Source: Luteibacter aegosomatis
GTDB taxonomy: Bacteria; Pseudomonadota; Gammaproteobacteria; Xanthomonadales; Rhodanobacteraceae
Direction of reading: 5' to 3'
DNA: 64,000 nucleotides
Assembly (NCBI RefSeq): GCF_023078455.1
Contig: NZ_CP095740.1
Location: 1,786,001-1,850,000, forward strand
This document shows, piece by piece, positions 1-12,513 of the stretch. How positions within the stretch are numbered: position 1 is the first letter of the stretch; each line of letters opens with the position of its first letter. The notes under the pieces are model-generated. The model worked only from the letters and a program-made list of their open reading frames with translations. It was not told the DNA's origin and made no database searches. The position numbers and the translations under genes are program-made.

Positions 1-1527
1 ATCCGCCAGCTCGCCGAACAGATCGAAACCCTCGAGGCCACGATCGAGGAAGGCACCGAAACGCTCGAGGCATTGCGCACGCGCAAGTTCGAGACCGAGC
101 GCCAGCGCGACGACGCGCAGCGCGATCTCTATGCCGCGCATCGCCGCCTTTCCGAGCTGGCCGGCCAGTTGCAGAGCCACCGCGGCAAGATGGAAACCGC
201 GCGCGCCCGTGCCGAGAAGATCGGCGGCGAGATTTCCGCCATCGTCGAACAGCTCGACGAACTCGAGGGCCAGACCCGCGAAGCGCGCGCCCGCCTCGAC
301 GAGGCCGTGGGCCACATGGGCGATCGCGAGGACGAACGCCGCGAACTGGAGAACGAGCGTCGTGAACTGCTCGAGGCGCGCGAGGAAGCCCGCATCAATG
401 CCCGCGAGGCCGCCGACCAGGCCCACCAGCTCGAACTCGGCCTGGGTTCCAAGCGCGCGGCGCTCACCTCGCTGGAACAGGCCCTGGCCCGCCTCGACAC
501 CCAGCTTCGCCAGGTGACCGCGCGTCGGGACGAGATCGACGAACAGCTCGCCGCCGGCTCCGATCCCATCGTCGAACTGGAGGCCGAGCGGCAGACCTAT
601 CTCGACCAGCGCCTGCTCGTCGATAAGCAATTGGTGGACGCCCGTCGCGCCGTCGAAGACTGCGACGCCGAATTCCGTCGCCTGGAGCAGGAGCGCCAGC
701 GCATCGAGCACGTGATGAACCAGGTGCGCGAGAGCGTATCGGAGAAGCGCCTCGCCGCCCAGGCCCTGCAACTGCGCGCCGAACAGCTCGCCCAGGCCAT
801 CAGCGCATCGGGGCTCGAACTGGAGCCGTTGCTGGCCGAGCTGGCGGAAGACGCCGAGCCCGCCCACTGGCAACAGCAGCTCACCGATCTGGCGCAGAAG
901 ATCGCCCGCCTGGAGCCGGTGAACCTGGCCGCCATCCAGGAACACGCCGAGCAGTCGCAGCGCAAGGAATACCTCGATGCGCAGCTGACCGACCTCACCA
1001 GTGCCATGGAAACCCTGGAAGGCGCGATCAAGAAGATCGACCGCGAAACGCGCCAGCGCTTCAAGGAGACCTTCGACCGCGTCAACGCCGGCGTGCAGGA
1101 ACTCTTCCCGCGCCTGTTCGGCGGCGGCCACGCCTACCTCGAGCTCACCGGCGAAGACCTGCTCGACACCGGCGTGGCCATCATGGCGCGTCCGCCGGGC
1201 AAGCGCGTTTCGAACATCACGCTGCTTTCCGGCGGCGAGAAGGCGCTCACGGCGGTATCGCTCGTATTCGCCATCTTCGGCCTGAATCCCGCGCCGTTCT
1301 GCCTGCTCGACGAGGTGGACGCGCCGCTGGACGAAGCCAACGTCGGCCGCTTCTCGGCGATGGTGCGCGAGATGAGCGAGAAGGTGCAGTTCATCTTCGT
1401 CAGCCACAACAAGGCCACGATGGAGGCCGCGCACCAGCTGTGTGGCGTTACCATGCGCGAACCGGGCGTCTCGCGCCTCGTCCAGGTCGACCTGGCCGAA
1501 GCGTCGAAGCTCGCCGGCGTCGCTTAG
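1..1527 (+). CDS. smc: Chromosome segregation protein SMC, C-terminal part (5' end outside window)
   Basis: The frame is open from base 1 to the TAG at 1525-1527, so the N-terminal head and most of the first coiled coil lie upstream of the window. About the first 330 visible residues are Glu/Arg/Gln-rich heptad-like sequence, the returning coiled-coil arm. The C-terminal ABC head follows. The signature motif LSGGEKAL lies near base 1230, Walker B reads [13 protein letters not shown] near 1300, and the switch histidine is in [12 protein letters not shown] near 1390. SMC dimers act with ScpA/ScpB to organise and segregate the nucleoid. zipA follows after a repeat element, an arrangement known from Xanthomonadales. 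Identification is secure; only the missing 5' part limits the entry. Confidence 0.95.
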   Translation: MRQLAEQIETLEATIEEGTETLEALRTRKFETERQRDDAQRDLYAAHRRLSELAGQLQSHRGKMETARARAEKIGGEISAIVEQLDELEGQTREARARLDEAVGHMGDREDERRELENERRELLEAREEARINAREAADQAHQLELGLGSKRAALTSLEQALARLDTQLRQVTARRDEIDEQLAAGSDPIVELEAERQTYLDQRLLVDKQLVDARRAVEDCDAEFRRLEQERQRIEHVMNQVRESVSEKRLAAQALQLRAEQLAQAISASGLELEPLLAELAEDAEPAHWQQQLTDLAQKIARLEPVNLAAIQEHAEQSQRKEYLDAQLTDLTSAMETLEGAIKKIDRETRQRFKETFDRVNAGVQELFPRLFGGGHAYLELTGEDLLDTGVAIMARPPGKRVSNITLLSGGEKALTAVSLVFAIFGLNPAPFCLLDEVDAPLDEANVGRFSAMVREMSEKVQFIFVSHNKATMEAAHQLCGVTMREPGVSRLVQVDLAEASKLAGVA

Positions 1528-1814
1528 GGGTGCGCTGAACAAGTTATCGCAAGCGCCACCGAGCCTGACTGTTCGCAGGTCACAGGGCCGTCGGCGAAGG
1601 CAGACTGGCCGTCTGTTGAGCCGACGGACCGAAGAGATGCGGACAGACAGGCTCGGCCCTCACGAGAGATAATTAGAGATAGGGTGACGTCAGGAAGGGC
1701 CGTCAAGGCCGTCGTGCCGCTTGAAAAGGGGGCCACCCTTCTCGGCGCGACACAACGGCCTTGGCGGCCCTTCCTGACGTCATGGCGCTTGCGATAACTT
1801 GTTCAGCGCACCCC
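1527..1814. repeat. Nested inverted-repeat element (MITE-like), 32-bp perfect terminal repeats
   Basis: The left arm 1527-1558 (begins GGGGTGCGCTGAACAAG) is an exact reverse complement of 1783-1814. Inside it, 1685-1720 pairs with 1747-1783 with about three mismatches, and a small AAGGG/CCCTT hairpin caps the centre. On the right the inner and outer arms abut. On the left they are separated by about 126 bases (1559-1684), themselves bounded by CCGAGCCTG and CAGGCTCGG and holding further short hairpins. The element starts on the last base of the smc stop codon and ends 22 bases before zipA. It has no credible reading frame and no clear target duplication. The tips resemble the GGTGCGAACAAGT-like ends of IS5-group elements, from memory only. 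It occupies nearly all of the 309-base smc-zipA gap; I see no other feature there. Confidence 0.85.
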
Positions 1815-1836
1815 CCGCACTACCCAAGGAATCCCC

Positions 1837-2820
1837 ATGACACCAGCCATCGGCCTCGCCTGGAATCCGGCAGTCGGCATCCCGATGCTCTTCGTCGGCA
1901 TCGTCATCCTCGTGCTGATCTGGCTCTTCGGCCAGCCGCGCAAGGAGCAGGGCCGCCGCAAGCCCGCGCCCGAGCAGCCCGAGCGTCCGCGCGAACGGCG
2001 CGACCCGGTGTTCCACGACGGGGAACCCGACGAAGAGGTTTTTTCGGCCCGTGACGACGACGCCAACGACCCTCTCTTCAATCCCTCGCCCAGGCAGGGC
2101 GAACTCGACGTCGACCTGCGTGCCGAACTCGAACGCCTGGGCGCGTCGTTGGCCGGCGAGCGCACGGCCTCGGCCTCGCCCGTGCTGCCGGACGAGCCCG
2201 CGCCGCGCCCGGTGCAGCGCAAGGAGCCGAGCATCGACCTCGACCTGCCTTTCGACCTCGACGAGCCCGTCGCGGCCGCGCCGGTCGCACCTCCGGCTCC
2301 GGCTCCGGCGCCCGCACCCCCTCCCGTGCCGAAGGCGCCGCCGCGTTCCGACCTGGGCCGCCGGCCGAACACGCCGGTGGAACGCATCGTCAGCCTTTAC
2401 GTGGTGGCGCGCGAAGGCCTGAAGTTCAGCGGTTCCGACCTCGTCGTGGCGGCCGAGAAGGTCGGCCTGGAATTCGGCGACATGGGTATCTATCACCGCC
2501 TGGTCGACGGTCATCCGGAAAAGGGACCGATCTTCAGCGTGGCCAACCTCGTCAAGCCGGGCAATTTCGACATGTCGCGGGTCGCCGCCATGCAGACGCC
2601 CGGGCTCTCGTTCTTCATGGCCCTGCCGGGCCCGATCAACGCGCTCGACGCCTGGGACGCCATGCTGCCCACGGCCCAGCGGCTGGCCGAACTGCTCGAC
2701 GGCCTCGTGCTCGACGAGGAGCGTAACGCCCTTGGCCGGCAACGCGTCGCCCACATCCGCGACGAACTGCGCGGGTGGGATCGCGGCCACGAGGGCGAAG
2801 AAATCACCTTCGGCCCGTAA
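1837..2820 (+). CDS. zipA: Cell division protein ZipA
   Basis: This 327-residue protein matches ZipA organisation. A short periplasmic N-terminus is followed by one membrane helix at residues 12-32 (about IPMLFVGIVILVLIWLFG). A basic stretch and a long acidic, Pro/Ala-rich linker run to about residue 180, and the globular FtsZ-binding domain fills about 185-320. ZipA tethers the FtsZ ring to the inner membrane at the septum. The ATG at 1837 gives the correct short N-terminus. It sits downstream of smc, as in related genomes. ligA, the usual third gene of this cluster, is not next. The low-complexity linker is normal for the family. Confidence 0.9.
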   Translation: MTPAIGLAWNPAVGIPMLFVGIVILVLIWLFGQPRKEQGRRKPAPEQPERPRERRDPVFHDGEPDEEVFSARDDDANDPLFNPSPRQGELDVDLRAELERLGASLAGERTASASPVLPDEPAPRPVQRKEPSIDLDLPFDLDEPVAAAPVAPPAPAPAPAPPPVPKAPPRSDLGRRPNTPVERIVSLYVVAREGLKFSGSDLVVAAEKVGLEFGDMGIYHRLVDGHPEKGPIFSVANLVKPGNFDMSRVAAMQTPGLSFFMALPGPINALDAWDAMLPTAQRLAELLDGLVLDEERNALGRQRVAHIRDELRGWDRGHEGEEITFGP

Positions 2821-2822
2821 CC

Positions 2823-3452
2823 GTGTACACGCCGCGCGCCTTCGTCGAGGATCGCCTGCCCGTCTTGCACGAGGCGATCCGCGGGATCGCCTTCGGCGCG
2901 CTGGTGACGGCGGGCGAGGGCGCCATCGAGGCCACGCACCTGCCGTTCGTGCTGGTGCCGGACGAGGGCCCGCTCGGCACCCTCTATGCGCACGTCGCCA
3001 GACCCAACGACCACGTCTGGCGGCATGGGGGCGAGGCGCTCGCGATGTTCGCGGGGCCGCACGCGTACATTTCGCCCAACGGTTACCCCGGCAAGGCGGT
3101 GCATGGCCGTGAAGTGCCGACGTGGAACTACATCGCCGTGCATGCTTACGGCGTACCCGAAACCTTCACCGATCCCGCGGCGTTGCTCGACCTGCTCGGC
3201 AAGTTGACCGACCAGAGCGAAAGGGCCGCCGAGCAGTCCGTGCCGTGGCAGGTCGCCGATGCGCCGGCCGACTACGTCGAATCGATGCTCGGCGCCATCG
3301 TCGGCATCCGACTGCCGATCGCGCGGATCGAGGGCAAGTGGAAGCTGGGGCAGAACCGCAGTGTGGAAGATCGTGTCGGTGCGGCCAAGCTTCTTGCGGA
3401 GAGGGGCGGGGACGACGAGCGAGCCATCGCCGAGGGCATGATGCGGGTCTGA
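2823..3452 (+). CDS. PaiB-family FMN-binding protein (putative transcriptional regulator)
   Basis: The GTG at 2823 lies two bases after the zipA stop and gives 209 residues, close to the length of Bacillus PaiB (about 207). An upstream in-frame start would overlap zipA by about 45 bases and adds a poor N-terminus, so I rejected it. Family hallmarks are the opening VYTPRAF, the segment THLPFVL, and the central block ISPNGYPGK followed by VPTWNY, all in the flavin-reductase-like split barrel. PaiB is reported as a negative regulator of sporulation and degradative enzymes in Bacillus. In proteobacteria its role is unclear and a flavin-dependent function is possible. The two-base gap suggests translation coupled with zipA. 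Confidence 0.85.
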   Translation: MYTPRAFVEDRLPVLHEAIRGIAFGALVTAGEGAIEATHLPFVLVPDEGPLGTLYAHVARPNDHVWRHGGEALAMFAGPHAYISPNGYPGKAVHGREVPTWNYIAVHAYGVPETFTDPAALLDLLGKLTDQSERAAEQSVPWQVADAPADYVESMLGAIVGIRLPIARIEGKWKLGQNRSVEDRVGAAKLLAERGGDDERAIAEGMMRV

Positions 3453-3460
3453 GGTGCGTT

Positions 3461-3566
3461 CAAGACGCTGGGTTCCTGCCTTCGCAGGAACGACGAATGG
3501 CTAGATTCAAAGGCACGAAAAAAAGACCTCACGTCGTTCCTGCGAAGGCAGGAACCCAGCGTCTTG
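3461..3566. repeat. REP-like palindromic repeat, family B (paired)
   Basis: Arms 3461-3495 and 3532-3566 are a perfect 35-bp inverted repeat. Each arm itself folds as GTTCCTGC-CTTC-GCAGGAAC, so the pair can form a cruciform or a long hairpin. The 36-base spacer is A-rich. The repeat sits just after the PaiB-like gene and about 160 bases before glgE. The same core recurs at 40244-40345 and, degenerate, at 45320-45390. It could act as a transcription terminator or mRNA stabiliser. Confidence 0.85.
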
Positions 3567-3724
3567 CGCTCCAAAACGCAAAACCGCTATGCCTGCATCG
3601 ATTTCACATTCCCGAAACACCCCGATGCGTCACTGTGACCGCTCCCCCGCGTGTCCGGGCGTTGGCGTGATGCACACATCAGGCCCGGCATGCTTGTGTT
3701 TACTCCCCAAGGAACACGAGTCAC

Positions 3725-6700
3725 ATGTCGGCAAGCATGCGTGCGCCCTTTTGCATCTATTACCTGCATCCGCTGCAGGCGGGACCGATGACGGGGTGGA
3801 GCGCGTGGATCGACCATGCCGCGTCGCTCGGCTTCCGCCAGTTGCTCGTGGCACCGCCCTTCGTGCCCTCGCAAGCCGGCGACGTCTTCGTCACGCGGGA
3901 CTTCGACCGCCTGCATCCCGCGCTCGACGCCGACGGCGACGCCGTCACGCGCCTGGCGCAGGTCGCCAAGGCCTGCCGCGCGCGCGACATGGCCTTCTGG
4001 CTGGACCTTCCCCTCGACGAACTGGCGTCCGATGCGACGGTGCGCACCGAGCATCCGGAGTGGTTCCGTCCCGTCGCCGCCGAACACGGCACGCCCGATC
4101 CGCGCTGGACCCCGGCCGAATCCGATAGCGCGCGATGGCGCTTCAATGATCCGGCCGTGGCCGATGCCGCCGCGTCATGGTGGATCGACCGCTTGCGTCG
4201 GTGGACCGCCGCCGGCGTGGAAGGTTTTCGTCTCGTACATCCGCAGCGACTGGGCGCGGCGACGTGGAAGACCCTGATCGACGCGGTACGCGCCGAGGCA
4301 CCCGCGACGGGTTTCGTCGCCTGGACGCCCGGCTGCACGCCGGACGACATCGCCGCCTTGCAGGGCGCGGGCTTCGATGCCGTGGTCAACTCCTCGGCCT
4401 GGTGGGATTTCCGCTCTCCGTGGTTCGCCGAAGAGGCGGCGCGCCTGCAAGCGGTGGCGCCCGCCATGGCCTGCGTCGAAGCGCCATTCGCGCGCCGCCT
4501 CGGCGACGAATTGGGCGAGGAGAACCAGCTCGCACATGCCTACGGCCGGGCCATCGCCTTCGCGGCGACCGCGCCTGCCGGATGGCTCATGCCGATGGGA
4601 TTCGAATACGCGATTCACGATGCGCTCGATCCACGGCGCGGCACGCCCGCCACGCCCGACGAGTGGAAGACCCATGCCGCGCTCGACCTGTCCGAGGCGA
4701 TCGTCGCGGCGAATCGTGGGATGGGCGACGACGTGTCCTGCGTGCCCCTCATCGCCACGCATGGCTGCGTCACCTCGCTATTCGCCGTCGACGGCGCGGA
4801 TCCACGCACGGCGCGCCGCGCCACGCTCACGCTGGTCAACGCCTCGCTGGACCGCGACATGGTCGTGAGCGCGGCCGACGCGCTGGCGGGCGCCGCGAGC
4901 CATTTCGCGGCGTGGACGGCCGCGGACGGACGCAAGTACTTCGATCAAGGCGAAGCCATGACCCTGCCTCCTGGCGGTGTGATAACCCTGTCCGGCGTGC
5001 CCACGGGACCGGTGGTGAAGAAGCTCGGCACGACGGCGCGCAAGGAGGCCATGCAAGCGGCCACGGCGTCGCCCCGCGTGGTGATCGAAGCCGTGGAACC
5101 GACCGTGGACGGCGGACGTTTTCCCGCCAAGCGCATCGTCGGCCAACCGGTCACGGTCACCGCCGACATCTTCATGGACGGCCACGAAGTGCTCGCGGCA
5201 CGGCTGTCCTATCGCGCGCAGGACGAAAAGGGCTGGCGCGAGGCGGTCATGTCGCCGGTCAACAACGACATCCACACGGCCACCTTCACGCCTACGCGTA
5301 TCGGCCGCTACGAGTTTCGCGTCGAGGCCTGGCACGACCGCTTCGGTAGCTACCACCACGAACTCGAGGTCAAGCACGCCGCCGGCGTGGCCGTCGACCT
5401 GGAGCTGGAAGAGGGGCGGCTGCTGGTCGAAGCGCGTGCGAAGGATGCCAGCGGTCCCAGGGCGCGGGCGCTGCGCGGTCTCGCCGCGGCGGTCTCGAAG
5501 GCCGAAGGCGACGCGCGCCTCGAGTTGCTCCTGGCCGACAGCACGGTGGCGTTGATGAGCGCCACCGATCCGCGGGAACGTTCGACCGTCAGCGCCACCT
5601 TCGTCGTCGAGGTGGATCGGCGCGAGGCGATGTTCGCGAGCTGGTACGAGCTGTTCCCGCGTTCGATGACGGACGATCCGAAGAAGCACGGCACCTTCCG
5701 CAACACCATCGCGCGCCTTCCGGCGATCCGCGACATGGGCTTCGACGTGCTCTATTTCCCGCCGATCCATCCCATCGGCAAAGCCTTCCGAAAGGGGCCC
5801 AACAATACGCTGACACCCGGCCCGGACGACCCCGGCAGCCCGTACGCCATCGGCTCCCCCGACGGCGGGCACGATGCCATCCATCCGCAATTGGGCACGC
5901 TGGACGATTTCCGCGCCCTGCGCGATGCGGCTCACGAACACGGCCTTGAGCTGGCGCTCGACTTCGCCATCCAGTGCTCGCCGGACCATCCGTGGCTGAA
6001 GGAACACCCGGAATGGTTCGACTGGCGTCCGGATGGCAGCATCAAGTACGCGGAAAACCCGCCGAAGAAATACCAGGACATCGTCAACGTGGATTTCTAC
6101 GCCGACGGTTCGGTGCCCTCGTTGTGGCAGGCCCTGTGCGACGTGGTGCTGTTCTGGGCGGGTGAGGGCGTGCGTACCTTCCGGGTCGACAACCCGCATA
6201 CCAAGCCGTTTCCGTTCTGGGAGTGGATGATCGCCCAGGTGCGGGCAAAGTACCCCGATACGCTGTTCCTCTCCGAAGCGTTCACGCGGCCCAAGCCCAT
6301 GTACCGACTGGCCAAGGTGGGCTTCAGCCAGTCGTATACCTACTTCACCTGGCGCAACTCCAAGCGGGAGTTGATCGACTACCTCACCGAGCTGACCACC
6401 ACGCCGCCGAAGGATTTCTTCCGGCCCAACTTCTTCGTCAATACGCCGGATATCGATCCGTACTTCCTGCAGACCTCGGGCCGACCGGGCTTCCTCATCC
6501 GCACGGCGCTGGCGACCACGCTTTCGGGCCTGTGGGGCATGTACTCGGGTTTCGAGATCTGCGAATCCGCGCCGATGCCGGGCAAGGAGGAATACCTCGA
6601 TTCGGAGAAGTACGAGATCCGCGTGCGCGACTTCGACGCGCCGGGCAACATCGTCGCCGAGATCACCCAGCTCAACCGCATCCGCCGCGCGCATCCCGCG

Positions 6701-6997
6701 CTGCAGACCCACCTGGGCGTGCGCTTCCTGCCCGCGAACAACGACCAGGTGCTGTTCTTCGAAAAACGCGCGGGCGACGACCTCGTGCTCGTGGCGATCA
6801 GCATGGATCCCCACAACGCGCAGGCCGCCGACCTCACCCTCCCGTTGGACGACTGGGGCCTTCCTCCGGATGCCTCGCTCGACGTCCGCGATCTTCTCCA
6901 CGCACGCCCCGTCGCATGGCGCGGCGCAACCCAGAACGTGTGGCTCGGCCTCGGCCAGCCCTACGCGATCTGGCAGGTACGGTTACCCGGAGTCTGA
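3725..6997 (+). CDS. glgE: Alpha-1,4-glucan:maltose-1-phosphate maltosyltransferase GlgE with an extra N-terminal GH13-like domain
   Basis: This protein transfers maltose from maltose 1-phosphate onto alpha-1,4-glucan in the cytoplasm. It has 1090 residues, far longer than the roughly 670-700 of actinobacterial GlgE. From about residue 450 come the family's N-terminal beta domain and a GH13 barrel. The nucleophile is Asp822 (FRVDNPHTKP), the acid Glu851 (LSEAF) and the third carboxylate Asp909 (NTPDIDP). Residues about 10-430 resemble the same barrel: TEHPEWF and AGVEGFRL echo KEHPEWF and GEGVRTFRV. Its catalytic positions are lost (GFRLVHP at 167-173, AWTPG at 199-203), so it looks like a dead duplicate. 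The ATG at 3725 has an AAGGA ribosome site. It heads a seven-gene operon. Confidence 0.93.
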   Translation: MSASMRAPFCIYYLHPLQAGPMTGWSAWIDHAASLGFRQLLVAPPFVPSQAGDVFVTRDFDRLHPALDADGDAVTRLAQVAKACRARDMAFWLDLPLDELASDATVRTEHPEWFRPVAAEHGTPDPRWTPAESDSARWRFNDPAVADAAASWWIDRLRRWTAAGVEGFRLVHPQRLGAATWKTLIDAVRAEAPATGFVAWTPGCTPDDIAALQGAGFDAVVNSSAWWDFRSPWFAEEAARLQAVAPAMACVEAPFARRLGDELGEENQLAHAYGRAIAFAATAPAGWLMPMGFEYAIHDALDPRRGTPATPDEWKTHAALDLSEAIVAANRGMGDDVSCVPLIATHGCVTSLFAVDGADPRTARRATLTLVNASLDRDMVVSAADALAGAASHFAAWTAADGRKYFDQGEAMTLPPGGVITLSGVPTGPVVKKLGTTARKEAMQAATASPRVVIEAVEPTVDGGRFPAKRIVGQPVTVTADIFMDGHEVLAARLSYRAQDEKGWREAVMSPVNNDIHTATFTPTRIGRYEFRVEAWHDRFGSYHHELEVKHAAGVAVDLELEEGRLLVEARAKDASGPRARALRGLAAAVSKAEGDARLELLLADSTVALMSATDPRERSTVSATFVVEVDRREAMFASWYELFPRSMTDDPKKHGTFRNTIARLPAIRDMGFDVLYFPPIHPIGKAFRKGPNNTLTPGPDDPGSPYAIGSPDGGHDAIHPQLGTLDDFRALRDAAHEHGLELALDFAIQCSPDHPWLKEHPEWFDWRPDGSIKYAENPPKKYQDIVNVDFYADGSVPSLWQALCDVVLFWAGEGVRTFRVDNPHTKPFPFWEWMIAQVRAKYPDTLFLSEAFTRPKPMYRLAKVGFSQSYTYFTWRNSKRELIDYLTELTTTPPKDFFRPNFFVNTPDIDPYFLQTSGRPGFLIRTALATTLSGLWGMYSGFEICESAPMPGKEEYLDSEKYEIRVRDFDAPGNIVAEITQLNRIRRAHPALQTHLGVRFLPANNDQVLFFEKRAGDDLVLVAISMDPHNAQAADLTLPLDDWGLPPDASLDVRDLLHARPVAWRGATQNVWLGLGQPYAIWQVRLPGV

Positions 6998-7001
6998 CCA
7001 C

Positions 7002-10315
<3,314 letters not shown>

Positions 10316-10319
<4 letters not shown>

Positions 10320-12502
10320 TCGATCCGCGCTCCTATGGATTGACCGATGCCGATGCCGTCGACGCGCTCGTCCACGGTCGGCACGGCGATCCCTTCGCCC
10401 TGCTGGGGCCGCACGCCGTCGACGGGCGCCGCGTGGTCCGTGCGCTGCAACCCGGTGCCGACGCCGTCGAACTCATCGATGCGCAAGGCCGCGTCCTGTC
10501 CACGCTCGATCGCGTGCATCCGCAGGATCTCTTCGCCGGTTTTCTCGACGGCGAGGGCGATTATCGACTGCGTGTCCACTGGCCCGCGGCCATGCACGAT
10601 ACTCACGATCCCTATGCGTTCGGCATGCTGCTCGGCGACGAGGACCTGCGACGCCTTTCCGACGGCACGCACATCGAACTGTTCCGTTGCCTGGGAGCGC
10701 ATCCGGTCACCGTCGACGGCGTGCACGGCGTGCGTTTCGCCGTCTGGGCGCCCAACGCCCAGCGCGTGAGCGTGGTCGGCGACTTCGACAGCTGGGACGG
10801 CCGCCGTCATCCGATGCGCAAGCGCGTACCGGCGGGCGTATGGGAGCTTTTCGTCCCCGGCCTGCTGCCGGGCGCCCGCTACAAGTACGAGATATGGGGC
10901 GCGGACGGTTCGCTCACCCAGCGCGCCGATCCCGTGGCGCTCGCGGCCGAACTGCCGCCGGCCACCGCCTCGATCGTGGCCGATCCGGAGGCGTTCCGCT
11001 GGACCGACGACGAGTGGATGCGCCGTCGCGGCGCGCTGCATCATGCCGGGTCGCCGTTGTCCATCTACGAGATCCATGCCGGTTCTTGGCTGCGTGGGCC
11101 GGACGGTCGCGAGTTGCACTGGGACGAGCTGGGCGAACGGCTGATTCCCTACCTGGCGGGCATGGGCTTCACCCACGTCGAACTGCTGCCCGTCTCCGAG
11201 CATCCGTTCGGCGGTTCGTGGGGATACCAGCCGCTGGGCCAGTTCGCGCCGACATCGCGCTTCGGCACACCGGAGGCTTTCGCCCGTTTCGTCGACCGCT
11301 GCCACGAGGCCGGCATCGGCGTCATCGTGGACTGGGTGCCCGCGCATTTCCCGACCGACATCCATGGACTGGCGCACTTCGACGGCACGCCGCTGTACGA
11401 GCACGCGGACCCTCGGGAAGGCTTTCACCAGGACTGGAACACGCTGATCTACAACCTCGGGCGCAACGAGGTGTCGGCCTTCCTCGTCGCCAGCGCCCTG
11501 GCCTGGCTGGAACGCTTCCACGTCGACGGCCTGCGCGTGGATGCCGTCGCCTCGATGCTGTACCGCGACTATTCGCGCAAGGCGGGCGAATGGGTGCCCA
11601 ACATGTATGGCGGTCGCGAGAACCTCGAATCGATCGCCTTCCTTCGGCGCGTGAATGCGCTCGTGGCCGAACGCCACCCCGATTGCATGACCATTGCCGA
11701 GGAGTCCACGGCGTGGCCGGGCGTGACGCGTCCCGTCGAGGAGGGTGGCCTGGGTTTCACCTTCAAGTGGAACATGGGGTGGATGCACGACTCGCTCGAA
11801 TACATGTCGCGCGATCCCGTCCACCGCCGCTGGCACCATGGCGAGATGACCTTCAGCATGGTCTACGCGTACTCGGAAAAGTACGTGCTGCCGCTCTCCC
11901 ACGACGAGGTGGTGCATGGCAAGCGGTCGCTGCTCGGCCGCATGCCGGGCGACGAATGGCAGCGCTTCGCCAACCTGCGCGCCTACTACGGGTTCATGTG
12001 GGGCCATCCCGGCAAGAAGCTTCTGTTCACCGGGGGTGAGATCGCCCAGCCGCACGAGTGGAACCACGACGCGCAGATCGCCTGGGAGCTGCTCGACCGT
12101 CCGCTGCACCTGGGCGTGCAGAAGCTGGTGCGCGATCTCAACCGCCTCTATGCCTCGACCCCGGCGTTGCACGCGATGGACGCCGACCCGCGCGGTTTTC
12201 GTTGGGTCATCGGCGACGATGCGGCGCAGAGCGTGTTCGCCTGGCTGCGATTCGCCGACGGGGAGCGCCCGGCGCTGGTCATCTCGAACATGACGCCCAC
12301 GCCTCGTCACGGTTTTCGTGTCGGTGTGCCCGAGCCGGGGCGCTGGCGCGAGGCCGTCAATTCCGATGCCGTGGACTATGGCGGCTCCGGCGTGGGCAAC
12401 GAGGGCGAACGCCATGCGCAGGCCGTGCCGGCGCACGGGTTCGACCAGTCGCTCGTGATCAGCCTGCCGCCGTTGTCCACGGTGATTTTCATCGCCGACT
12501 GA
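10316..12502 (+). CDS. glgB: 1,4-alpha-glucan branching enzyme
   Basis: GlgB introduces alpha-1,6 branches into the linear glucan made by GlgE. The GTG at 10316 overlaps the treS-mak stop, has a strong AAGGAGGA site just upstream and gives 728 residues, the normal length. Two N-terminal carbohydrate-binding beta domains come first; [11 protein letters not shown] opens the first and [19 protein letters not shown] marks the CBM48. The GH13 barrel follows with the nucleophile in [17 protein letters not shown], the acid in [12 protein letters not shown] and the third residue in [11 protein letters not shown] longer upstream open frame exists in the same phase but lies wholly within treS-mak and is not used. 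The next gene starts 11 bases downstream. Confidence 0.96.
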
Positions 12503-12513
12503 AGAGGAACACC

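Noticed and set aside
1527..1814. Tn3-family end, because the repeat starts GGGG
   Set aside because: Tn3-type ends are about 38 bases and finish in TAAG-like sequence with five-base target repeats; neither is present.
3461..3566. CRISPR-like repeats
   Set aside because: The repeats are inverted pairs at scattered sites, not regularly spaced direct repeats, and no cas gene is present.
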